A stretch of DNA of 64,000 nucleotides from JAWHTC01 sp032586155 (GTDB lineage Bacteria; Pseudomonadota; Alphaproteobacteria; Rhodobacterales; Rhodobacteraceae): contig NZ_JAWHTC010000004.1 of the NCBI RefSeq assembly GCF_032586155.1, positions 372,001 to 436,000 on the forward strand. Direction: 5' to 3'. This document shows positions 51,417 to 59,247 of this stretch, piece by piece (within the stretch, counting starts at the first letter, position 1; each line of letters opens with the position of its first letter). Below the pieces are notes generated by a model that searched no databases, was not told the DNA's origin, and saw only the letters and a list, made by a program, of their open reading frames with translations. Position numbers and translations under genes: made by a program.

Positions 51417-52283
51417 CTAAGCTGCGTCGATAACTGCACCGCCGGCAGAGGTCTTGAGATCGTTTGCGGCGAGGATTGCGCCCAGCTGAGACTCTGACAA
51501 TGGCGGATGGAACTCGAGTCCGGAGTATTCGCCATTGCTCCACGCGACACGGGCGGCAAGGGATAGTGACGACACCATCAACCTGCATGGCATCCCTTTT
51601 GCCAGTTCCTGGTGCAAATTGGCTTTTGCGCCCCTAACGCCAATGTCGAGAATCTTGGCCTCGACAGTTTGGTTCGAGGCCGTGAATAGGGCAGGTATCT
51701 TGCAGGGATGGCGTATGGATTGACGTCGTTCCCGACGCTGAAAGAACGAGATCATCACGACGGCGAGTGCACACAGCAGCAAACCGGAGACCACGATCAG
51801 CCAATCGTACAATTCCTGCTTGATATTCAGACGATCCAGCCGCGCCAGCATCGGAGCCGGCGACCAATCTGGGTTGGCGCGACACCGAAGATTCCCAACG
51901 ATATCACGCAATGGTTCATTGATTTCCGGACCGATGAGCTTTTGCGCCATTTGGCTTGCTGCTGCGGGACCGCGTTTCTTTAAGGTAGCGATCAGGGATT
52001 TGTTGCGCGCAATGTATTGCACAACAGATTTTTCCTGATGTTTCATGCCGCGCGACCGCAATTCCAGACGCAACTCGGCCAAAGAATACCGGTTGATCAA
52101 CTGCAATGCAGAATTCGCCTACCTTTTGGAGGATTCGTTCGTGGCCGAGTCGGCAAGGTTGGAGGAAACCACAAAAACATTGGTCAGCCAGGATTCGAAA
52201 TCGCAGCTACCATCGGCCTCGGCGGGTTGACCTGAAAAGACCCAGGTCAAAAAAAGCAGGAATTTTCCGATGTTCTGGAGCAT
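51417..52283 (-). pseudogene. Exported membrane protein with PilZ domain, broken by an in-frame TAG
   Basis: From an ATG at 52281-52283 (GGAGG about 11 bases upstream) a signal peptide (MLQNIGKFLLFLTWVFSGQP, AEA) and about 30 further residues are read to a TAG at 52119-52121 (codon 55). The same frame then runs on without a stop to 51417, encoding a helical part, one membrane segment (about residues 160-180 of the whole) and a PilZ domain (RRQSIRHP and DIGVRGA, the latter with Gly where Ser is usual). This is one gene split by a nonsense codon. It is either recently inactivated, read through, or restarted at an internal codon. Confidence 0.75.
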
Positions 52284-52478
52284 TTACGTTTGCACCTCCG
52301 GCATTGCCGTCTTTTTAGCTGTGCAGGATGAACAACCCTTTAAGCACGGCAGAGATGATCAATTGATCAGGCAGCAAGCTTGAGCCGGAACACGGGCTTG
52401 AAGAGACTTGCTCTTGCTCAGAACCGCCAAGCCCAGTAAACAGCCCAGCAATAATTCCTTTGGGGAAGGGGCATTCTC

Positions 52479-53732
52479 ATGCGTCGAGTGGTTGTCACAG
52501 GGCTTGGTCTGGTTACGCCTTTGGCCGACGGGGTCGAAGAATCCTGGAAACGGCTTTTGGCCGGAGAATCGGGTGCCGGCCCGATCACACAATTTGATCC
52601 CGAACGGGTGACGACGAAATATGCCTGCGAGGTAAAGCACGGCGATGGCAGCGACGGTACATTCAATACCGAAAACTACATCCTGCCCAAGGATCGCAAG
52701 AAGATCGATGATTTCATCCTCTATGGTATCGCTGCGGCGGACCAGGCGATCAAGGATGCGGGCTGGATGCCCGAGGACGAAGAAAGCCTGCTGCGCACTG
52801 GTGTGATGATCGGGTCGGGCATTGGCGGTCTGAAGTCCATCGAGCAGACCACCCTGATGATGGCCGAAAAAGGCCCGCGCCGGGTGTCACCGTTCTTTAT
52901 CCCCGGTGCGCTGATCAACCTGATCTCGGGGCAGGTCAGCATCCGTTACGGCTACAAGGGGCCGAACCACGCGGTGGTGACGGCCTGTTCGACCGGTGCG
53001 CACGCGATTGGCGACGCGACCCGCCTGATCAAATATGGCGACGCCGACGTGATGATCGCCGGTGGTGGCGAGGCTGCGATCTGTGAAATCGGCATCGCCG
53101 GGTTCAATGCCTGCAAGGCTCTGTCGACCAAGCGCGGCGACGATCCGAAATCCGCCAGCCGCCCCTATGACGAGGACCGTGACGGGTTCGTGATGGGCGA
53201 GGGGGCCGGCGTCGTGGTTCTGGAGGAATACGAACACGCCAAGGCGCGTGGCGCGACGATTTACGCCGAGGTCGCGGGTTATGGCCTGTCGGGCGATGCC
53301 TATCACATCACCGCCCCCAGCGAAGACGGCGACGGCGGCTTCCGCTCGATGAGCGCGGCGATTGCCGATGCCGGGATCGAACCGGGTGATATTGATTACA
53401 TCAATGCGCACGGGACTTCGACCATGGCCGATGTGATCGAGCTGGGCGCAGTGGAGCGCCTGTTGGGCGATGCGGCGGGCACTGCGACGATGTCTTCAAC
53501 CAAGTCGATGACCGGGCATTTGCTGGGTGCTGCGGGCGCGATCGAGGCGATCTTCTCGATCCTGGCAATCCGCGATCAAGTGGTGCCGCCGACAATCAAT
53601 CTGGACAATCCGGTTGAAAGCAAGTTGGACCTGGCGCCCAATGCCAAGCGTGAACGCGAAGTGAATGTATCGCTCTCCAACAGCTTTGGCTTTGGCGGGA
53701 CCAATGCCAGCGTGATTTTCCGAAAGGTCTGA
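52479..53732 (+). CDS. fabF: 3-oxoacyl-ACP synthase II
   Basis: 417 residues with the Cys-His-His triad: C170 (TACSTGAHA), His in NAHGTSTM and His in KSMTGHLLGA. It condenses malonyl-ACP with growing acyl-ACP. GGGGAAGGGG lies upstream of the ATG. The mltG gene follows after 4 bases, so both are on one transcript. Confidence 0.96.
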   Translation: MRRVVVTGLGLVTPLADGVEESWKRLLAGESGAGPITQFDPERVTTKYACEVKHGDGSDGTFNTENYILPKDRKKIDDFILYGIAAADQAIKDAGWMPEDEESLLRTGVMIGSGIGGLKSIEQTTLMMAEKGPRRVSPFFIPGALINLISGQVSIRYGYKGPNHAVVTACSTGAHAIGDATRLIKYGDADVMIAGGGEAAICEIGIAGFNACKALSTKRGDDPKSASRPYDEDRDGFVMGEGAGVVVLEEYEHAKARGATIYAEVAGYGLSGDAYHITAPSEDGDGGFRSMSAAIADAGIEPGDIDYINAHGTSTMADVIELGAVERLLGDAAGTATMSSTKSMTGHLLGAAGAIEAIFSILAIRDQVVPPTINLDNPVESKLDLAPNAKREREVNVSLSNSFGFGGTNASVIFRKV

Positions 53733-53736
53733 CCTT

Positions 53737-54891
53737 ATGTGGCGGCATATTGCCTCGAACGCGCTCACGCTGTTGATCGTGATCGTGTTTCTTCTGGGCG
53801 GCATGATCCTGTGGGGACAGTCGCAATACGTGGCCGAAGGGCCGCTGGGGGAACAAATCTGCCTGCGGGTTGAACGCGGCAGCAATGTCAGCCGCGTGTC
53901 GAAATCCTTGGAAAACGAAGGCGCGGTCACGTCCGGCACGATCTTTCGGCTGGGTATGGATTACGGCGAGTTGTCGGGCAAGCTGAAGGCCGGCTCCTAC
54001 CTGGTGCCGGCGGGATCGTCGATGTCCGAGATTGCCGATATCGTCACCCGGGGCGGTGCCAGTACCTGCGGGACCGAGGTGGTTTATCGTATTGGCGTGA
54101 CGCGGTCGAGCATTCGGGTGCGTACCCTCGACCCGGCGACCAGTCGCTTTGTCGAAATGGCCAGCTTCAATCCGGTCGAAGAACCTGCGCCGGATGAATT
54201 CGTCAAGGTGCGGGCCCAGAACGATACGCGCTACCGCATTGCCATGGCCGAAGGCGTGACAAGCTGGCAGGTGGTGGATGCGCTGAAACGCGTGGATGTG
54301 TTGGAAGGCGAGGTGGCCGAGCTGCCGCCCGAGGGGATGCTGGCGCCTGACAGCTATGAGGTGCGTGTCGGGGACAAGCGTGAAGACCTGCTGAAGCAGA
54401 TGCAAGAGGCACAGGAGGTGCTGCTGGCCGCCGCCTGGGAAAGGCGGGACCGCGATGTGCCGTTGACCTCGCCGGAAGAGGCGCTGGTCCTGGCCTCGAT
54501 CATTGAGAAGGAAACCGGTGTGGCGGCCGAGCGCCGTCAGGTGGCAAGCGTGTTCGTCAACCGGTTGAACCGGCGCATGAAGCTGCAGACCGACCCGACG
54601 GTGATCTACGGCATCACCAACGGGCAGGGAGTGCTCGGCCGCGGTCTGCGCCAGAGCGAGCTGCGTAAGGCAACGCCTTACAACACCTATGTCATTCCGG
54701 CCCTGCCGCCGGGGCCGATTGCAAATCCCGGCAAGGCGAGCATCGAGGCGGCGCTGAATCCGGACAGCACGGATTACATCTTCTTTGTCGCCGACGGCAC
54801 TGGCGGTCACGCTTTCGCCGCGACGTTGGACGAGCATAATGCCAATGTCCGCAAGTGGCGCGAAATCGAGAAGCAGCGGGCCAACGAATAA
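53737..54891 (+). CDS. mltG: Endolytic murein transglycosylase MltG (YceG family)
   Basis: 384 residues with one N-terminal membrane segment (about 10-28), a LysM-like region and the YceG domain. The catalytic Glu is in LASIIEKETG; the NRLNRRMKLQTDPTVIYGIT and YNTYVIPALPPGPIANPG stretches are family hallmarks. It cuts new glycan strands near the membrane and sets their length. Directly behind fabF, as in many alphaproteobacteria. Confidence 0.95.
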   Translation: MWRHIASNALTLLIVIVFLLGGMILWGQSQYVAEGPLGEQICLRVERGSNVSRVSKSLENEGAVTSGTIFRLGMDYGELSGKLKAGSYLVPAGSSMSEIADIVTRGGASTCGTEVVYRIGVTRSSIRVRTLDPATSRFVEMASFNPVEEPAPDEFVKVRAQNDTRYRIAMAEGVTSWQVVDALKRVDVLEGEVAELPPEGMLAPDSYEVRVGDKREDLLKQMQEAQEVLLAAAWERRDRDVPLTSPEEALVLASIIEKETGVAAERRQVASVFVNRLNRRMKLQTDPTVIYGITNGQGVLGRGLRQSELRKATPYNTYVIPALPPGPIANPGKASIEAALNPDSTDYIFFVADGTGGHAFAATLDEHNANVRKWREIEKQRANE

Positions 54892-55072
54892 GGGTGATTC
54901 CCCGGCTTCGGGTGACGTGGCAGGGGAATTGCGATCTTGGGCCAAGGGCGCGCTGCGGAGGGGATCACCCTAAGGTCGGGCCTGAGTTTCCCTTTGACGT
55001 CAAACTGTTGCTCGTACTTCGGCATCGGTCACCCTGTTTCCCAGAATCCCGGATATCCCACCTGTGATCGCA

Positions 55073-55111
55073 ATATATCGTGGGGGTTGAGGGGCAACGC
55101 ATACGATATAT
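55073..55111. promoter_or_regulatory. Inverted repeat upstream of the HNH nuclease gene
   Basis: ATATATCGT (55073-55081) and ACGATATAT (55103-55111) are exact reverse complements 21 bases apart, in a local AT-rich patch 60-100 bases before the start codon. Confidence 0.4.
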
Positions 55112-55169
55112 AGTGGAGGGAATAACAGGGCGGATGGCAACGCCCGGAACACGCGGGAGCAGTTGGGCC

Positions 55170-55754
55170 ATGGATGGTGATTTCAGGACGGATTTTGTAC
55201 GTCAGCCGGGGGCGTTGAAGCAGTTCCCGGCCTTGGTGCTGAACGCGGACTACCGGCCATTGAGTTACTACCCGCTTAGCCTTTGGCCCTGGCAGGAGGC
55301 GGTCAAGGCGGCCTGGCTCGAGAGGGTGGATATCGTGGCGGAATATGACCACATTGTCCGCAGCCCGAGTACCGAAATCAGGGTGCCGTCAGTGGTGGTT
55401 CTGAAAGACTATGTCAAACCCAGAAAGCGCGTGGCCTTCACGCGCTTTAATCTTTTTCTGCGGGACGAGTTTTGCTGCCAGTATTGCGGCTCGCGCGGCG
55501 ATCTGACCTTTGATCACGTTGTGCCGCGCGCGTCGGGCGGCGTGACCAGCTGGGAGAACGTGGTGGCGGCCTGCAGTCGCTGTAACCTAAAGAAGGGTTC
55601 AAAAAGCTTGCGCCGGGCGGGGATGACGTTGCGCAAGCCGCCAAGGATGCCAATGGCGGAAGAGCTGCGTAATCAGGGGCGCAAGTTCCCGCCGAACCAC
55701 CTGCATGAGAGCTGGATGGATTTTCTGTACTGGGATGCGGAACTGGACGCCTAG
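55170..55754 (+). CDS. HNH endonuclease
   Basis: 194 residues. The HNH core DHVVPRASGGVTSWENVV, with paired CxxC zinc ligands (CQYCG and CSRCN), lies at about 100-145; the flanks (FPALVLNADYRPLSYYPLSL, HESWMDFLYWDAEL) are those of a widely conserved HNH group often annotated as restriction-like, with unknown substrate. ATG 55170 is the usual family start; ATG 55134 is an in-frame alternative. Single gene with its own terminator. Confidence 0.85.
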   Translation: MDGDFRTDFVRQPGALKQFPALVLNADYRPLSYYPLSLWPWQEAVKAAWLERVDIVAEYDHIVRSPSTEIRVPSVVVLKDYVKPRKRVAFTRFNLFLRDEFCCQYCGSRGDLTFDHVVPRASGGVTSWENVVAACSRCNLKKGSKSLRRAGMTLRKPPRMPMAEELRNQGRKFPPNHLHESWMDFLYWDAELDA

Positions 55755-55760
55755 ACCATG

Positions 55761-55792
55761 AAAAAGGGCGCCCGTTTGTGACGCCCTTTTTT
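55761..55792. terminator. Bidirectional terminator between HNH and bactofilin genes
   Basis: AAAAAGGGCG (55761-55770) and CGCCCTTTTT (55782-55791) form a 10-base-pair stem; A- and T-runs on both sides let it serve both convergent genes. Confidence 0.85.
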
Positions 55793-55815
55793 GAAATTCG
55801 AACCGTTAGATCGGA

Positions 55816-56331
55816 TCAGGAGCTGGCGACCGGGGCAGGGGCTGCCTTTTTGGCGGAACCAGCGGGGGTGAGAGGATCGTCCTGACGCTGAACCGAGCCT
55901 TCGAAATGCGCGCCGCTTTCGATAGCGATGGTCTTGTGGATGATGTCGCCTTCGACGCGGGCCGTCGAGGTCAGGCGGACCTTGAGGCCGCGTACACGGC
56001 CAACGATGCGGCCATTGACCACGACATCATCGGCAACCACTTCGCCCTTGACGGTGGCACCTTCGCCAACGGTCAGCAGGTGAGCGCGGATATCGCCTTC
56101 GACGGTGCCTTCGATCTGGATGTCGCCGGTGGTCTTGAGGTTGCCCGAGATATGCAGGTCAGCCGAGAGAATCGATGCCGGCGGCTTGGCCTTGGGCGTG
56201 GCCGGAGCGGCCTTGGACTTGAACTCGCCCGGTGCGGCAGGCGCTGCTGCAGGTTTGGCTGCAGCGGGGTCCGCGGGTTTTGCGGTGTCCGGCTTGGCGC
56301 CGGGCTCGTTGATTTTGCTTTTAGAAAACAT
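55816..56331 (-). CDS. Bactofilin
   Basis: 171 residues. A Pro/Ala-rich N-terminal tail (about 1-52) precedes the bactofilin beta-helix (ILSADLHISGNLKTTGDIQI, EGTVEGDIRAHLLTVGEGA, GEVVADDVVVNGRIVGRVRG) and a short tail. Bactofilins polymerise without nucleotide into membrane-linked filaments that place cell-wall enzymes. Its start overlaps the M23 peptidase stop by 11 bases, a pairing known for shape-determining systems. Confidence 0.92.
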   Translation of the reverse strand: MFSKSKINEPGAKPDTAKPADPAAAKPAAAPAAPGEFKSKAAPATPKAKPPASILSADLHISGNLKTTGDIQIEGTVEGDIRAHLLTVGEGATVKGEVVADDVVVNGRIVGRVRGLKVRLTSTARVEGDIIHKTIAIESGAHFEGSVQRQDDPLTPAGSAKKAAPAPVASS

Positions 56332-57646
56332 TGTTTGCAGCCTTGATGTAGATCATGGGGTTAACAGCTTTACCACCGACACGTACTTCGTAATGCAGGT
56401 GCGGGCCTGTGACACGTCCAGAGGCTCCCATATCACCGATGCGTTGCCCGCGCGAGACCCTTTGTCCAACCTTAACGCGAATTTTATTCATATGGGCATA
56501 GCGGGTTTCGATGCCGAACTCGTGTTGGATCTTGACCAGACGGCCATAGCCCGAGCTCCAACTGGCGTGGACAACAACACCGTCAGCAGTGGCATAAAGC
56601 GGAGTTCCGACCGGTCCAGCAAAATCGACGCCCTTGTGCAGGCGGCGTCCGCCGGTTTTCGGGTCACGGCGATACCCGAAGCCGCTGGTAAAGCGGAAGC
56701 TGGATTTGACCGGGACCGCGAAGGGCGCCTTGGTGGCGGCGATGCGGTACAGGTTCAGCCGGTCCATCTGATTGAGGATACGGTTGGCACGCTTGGTATC
56801 GGCGCTGGGTTCTTCGCCTTTGGTCGAGAAGGTCAGCGGCGTCAGCGGCCCACCCTGGCCGGAATAGCCGCGGCGCACCTGTTTCAGGATCGAGTCGGTG
56901 TTCATGCCTGCGGCCTTGAACATCTTGTCCAGCGGCTTGACCGAGATTGTCATGGCGTCTTCGAGCTGGCGGAAGATCTGGTCGTTCTGATCCTGCATGA
57001 TCTTGATCTTGAACGCCATTTCGTCGGCCTCGTGAAGCGCGTCCTGAGCGTCGGCGATGATCTTGTCCCGCTCAGCGGCGGTGTCAGCCAGTGCGCCCTG
57101 AAGGGCAGAGATGGCGCCGTCCATCGCGGGGCTTCCGCCGACTGACGCGCCCTGGGCACCGGTTTCGGCCATGGCGAGCTGTGTTTCGTTCAGCGATTTG
57201 CGCGCGCTGTCACGTTCTTTCATGGTGCGGCGCAGCGTCGTCTGGATCACCTCGATCCCGGTTTCCAGCTCGCGACGACGGGTTTCCGAGGTCAGAAGCT
57301 CGGACTGCATGGTCGAGATTTGTTGCAGGGCGGTGTTGAACCGTTCCTGAGCGGCGATGGCCTCTTCGGCGCGGGTGTCGCGTTCGGCTGCCAGGAAGTT
57401 CAGCCGCGCCTCGTAGGTGCGTTGATCACGTTTGGCTTGTTCGCGGAAATTGCCCGAGCCGATCGAGTCCATCAGCAGGATCGCTGTGGCGATGATCGCC
57501 CAAGCGACGATTGACGAAGCTCCGAGAAAGCCTAACACCTGAACGCCGGGGCGCAGGCGGATGAACCGCGTGTCGCTGTCCGAGCGCAGAAAGACACGGC
57601 GCTCGGGAAAAAACCTCTCGAGAACCGTGTGAATGCGAATTGCCAT
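56321..57646 (-). CDS. M23 (LytM) metallopeptidase with coiled coil, bactofilin partner
   Basis: 441 residues. One membrane segment (about 34-58), a long coiled coil (about 65-235) and a C-terminal M23 domain with zinc ligands in RLHKGVDFAG (HxxxD) and GPHLHYEV (HxH). It should cut or bind peptidoglycan peptides in the periplasm while bactofilin positions it from inside. The ATG at 57646 is likely; a TTG four codons earlier (57658) has AAGGA at a better distance. Upstream in-frame codons to 57817 are probably not translated. Confidence 0.88.
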   Translation of the reverse strand: MAIRIHTVLERFFPERRVFLRSDSDTRFIRLRPGVQVLGFLGASSIVAWAIIATAILLMDSIGSGNFREQAKRDQRTYEARLNFLAAERDTRAEEAIAAQERFNTALQQISTMQSELLTSETRRRELETGIEVIQTTLRRTMKERDSARKSLNETQLAMAETGAQGASVGGSPAMDGAISALQGALADTAAERDKIIADAQDALHEADEMAFKIKIMQDQNDQIFRQLEDAMTISVKPLDKMFKAAGMNTDSILKQVRRGYSGQGGPLTPLTFSTKGEEPSADTKRANRILNQMDRLNLYRIAATKAPFAVPVKSSFRFTSGFGYRRDPKTGGRRLHKGVDFAGPVGTPLYATADGVVVHASWSSGYGRLVKIQHEFGIETRYAHMNKIRVKVGQRVSRGQRIGDMGASGRVTGPHLHYEVRVGGKAVNPMIYIKAANNVF

Positions 57647-57820
57647 ACGTGAGCGCAAGATACTGTCCTTCAAGTCCCATCCCAATTGGCGCGCCATCCC
57701 CCAAGACCATGCGCCCCAAATGTGATTACCCGTAGGGTAAGAATGACGCAAGAAATTTAGGCCAAGTGATTCGCTCTGTCGCAGTTTCCGGGGCTGTTCA
57801 GGCGAAAAACCGCCCAAATC

Positions 57821-58654
57821 TCAATGCGTTTTGCGCCCAGGCGGGGTTTCCTCGGCCAGCGGCCAGTAGAAATCGGGGGGCAAACCAGCCTCGGCGCGTT
57901 TCTCTTCGTTGAAGGGTGGTTTGAGCGCACCGTGGAAATAACGCCGCACCAGGCGGTGAAACTCGTCTTTTGGGTCGAGTTCGTGACGACCGCACAGGAA
58001 GTGGAACCATTTCGAACCATAGGCGACGTGGCCAACCTCTTCGGCATAGATAACCTCGAGGGCGGCAACGGTGACGGTTTCATCCGCTTTGCGGAAGATC
58101 TCGATCATGCCTGGGGTCACGTCGAGCCCGCGCGCTTCGAGCACCATCGGCACCACGGCGAGGCGGCCCATGATATCGTCCACGGTGTCCTCGGCGGCGC
58201 GCCACATGCCGGCGTGGGCGGGAAGCGCTCCGTAATGGCTGCCCATGGCTTCAAGACAGTCGCATATTAGGTTGAAATGCTTGGACTCTTCGTCGGCGGC
58301 CTTGACCCAGTCATCGTAGAAACCAAGCGGCATTTTCACTTTGGTGAAACGCGCCACGATGTCCCAGTGCAGGTCCACCGCATTGAGTTCGATATGGGCC
58401 ACCGCATGTAACAGCGCAATGCGGCCCTGCGGGCTGCCGGGGCGGCGGCGCGGTACGTCGCGTGGATCGAGTAACTCGGGCTTTTTCGGGCGGGCCGGGT
58501 GCAGTGGCGGGTCGGCCCGGCCGATCTCCAGCGGCGTGCCGGTTTCGCGGGCAGCGAACCATTGGGCGGCGTATTTGTGCGACAGGGCGGTTTTCTCGCG
58601 GCCATCGCCGCAAGTCAGGACCGCGTTGGCCATCTCGGCAAGGGTCAGCACCAT
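57821..58654 (-). CDS. DUF455 family ferritin-like protein
   Basis: 277 residues. Helical, with ferritin-like Glu/His pairs (HAVAHIELNAVDLHWD, DEESKHFNLICDCLEAMGSH, IYAEEVGHVAYGSKWF) that could bind a di-iron centre. Named DUF455; function not established, related to tRNA-modifying or oxidoreductase ferritin-like proteins. The start codon directly abuts the stop of the peroxiredoxin gene, so the two are one transcript. Confidence 0.85.
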   Translation of the reverse strand: MVLTLAEMANAVLTCGDGREKTALSHKYAAQWFAARETGTPLEIGRADPPLHPARPKKPELLDPRDVPRRRPGSPQGRIALLHAVAHIELNAVDLHWDIVARFTKVKMPLGFYDDWVKAADEESKHFNLICDCLEAMGSHYGALPAHAGMWRAAEDTVDDIMGRLAVVPMVLEARGLDVTPGMIEIFRKADETVTVAALEVIYAEEVGHVAYGSKWFHFLCGRHELDPKDEFHRLVRRYFHGALKPPFNEEKRAEAGLPPDFYWPLAEETPPGRKTH

Positions 58655-59116
58655 TCAGAGCGCCTTGGCCGCGTCAAGCACGGCTTCGGCATGGCCGTCG
58701 ACCTTGACCTTGCGCCATTCGGACACGATCTGGCCGTCGGCGTTGACCAGAAAGGTTGAGCGCACGATGCCGAAGAACGTCTTGCCGTACATCTTCTTTT
58801 CCTTCCAGACATCGAACGCCTCGCAGGCGGTGCTGTCGGCGTCCGACAGAAGCGGTATGGTCAGGTCCTGCTTGGTGCGGAACTTCTCGTGGCTGGTCAA
58901 AGTGTCCTTGGAAACGCCGAAAACCTTCACCCCAAACGCGTCGAATTCAGGCTTGAGCGTGGAAAAGGCAATCGCCTCTTTGGTGCAGCCCGCAGTGTTG
59001 TCGCGCGGGTAGAAGAACAGCACGAAGGGTGCGCCTTTCAGAGACGATAGGGAATGGGTTGCACCGTCATCGCCGGGCAAAGAGAAGTCGGGGGCGGGGC
59101 GGGGCAGATCGCTCAT
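58655..59116 (-). CDS. bcp: Thioredoxin-dependent thiol peroxidase (BCP-type peroxiredoxin)
   Basis: 153 residues. Peroxidatic Cys in FYPRDNTAGCTKEA with the Pro-Thr-like loop context of BCP peroxiredoxins; a second Cys in STACEAF is further on and may be the resolving one. It reduces peroxides with thioredoxin. ATG 59116 has AAAGGA upstream; codons further out run into the divergent promoter of the AsmA-like gene. Confidence 0.92.
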   Translation of the reverse strand: MSDLPRPAPDFSLPGDDGATHSLSSLKGAPFVLFFYPRDNTAGCTKEAIAFSTLKPEFDAFGVKVFGVSKDTLTSHEKFRTKQDLTIPLLSDADSTACEAFDVWKEKKMYGKTFFGIVRSTFLVNADGQIVSEWRKVKVDGHAEAVLDAAKAL

Positions 59117-59247
59117 TGGGGGGTCCTTTGGGCAAATTGTTACCGGTTTGGCACCGGTTCGTGGAAAATCCGGTTTCATATTAATATGTAAGGGGCGACA
59201 ATAGAATATAAGAAGCGCATCCACGCTGTGCGGCGACCCGAGAGCAG

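Noticed and set aside
51417..52106. PilZ gene taken as an intact 229-codon gene from an internal TTG
   Set aside because: The in-frame signal peptide and ribosome site further upstream, separated only by one TAG, show that the original gene was longer.
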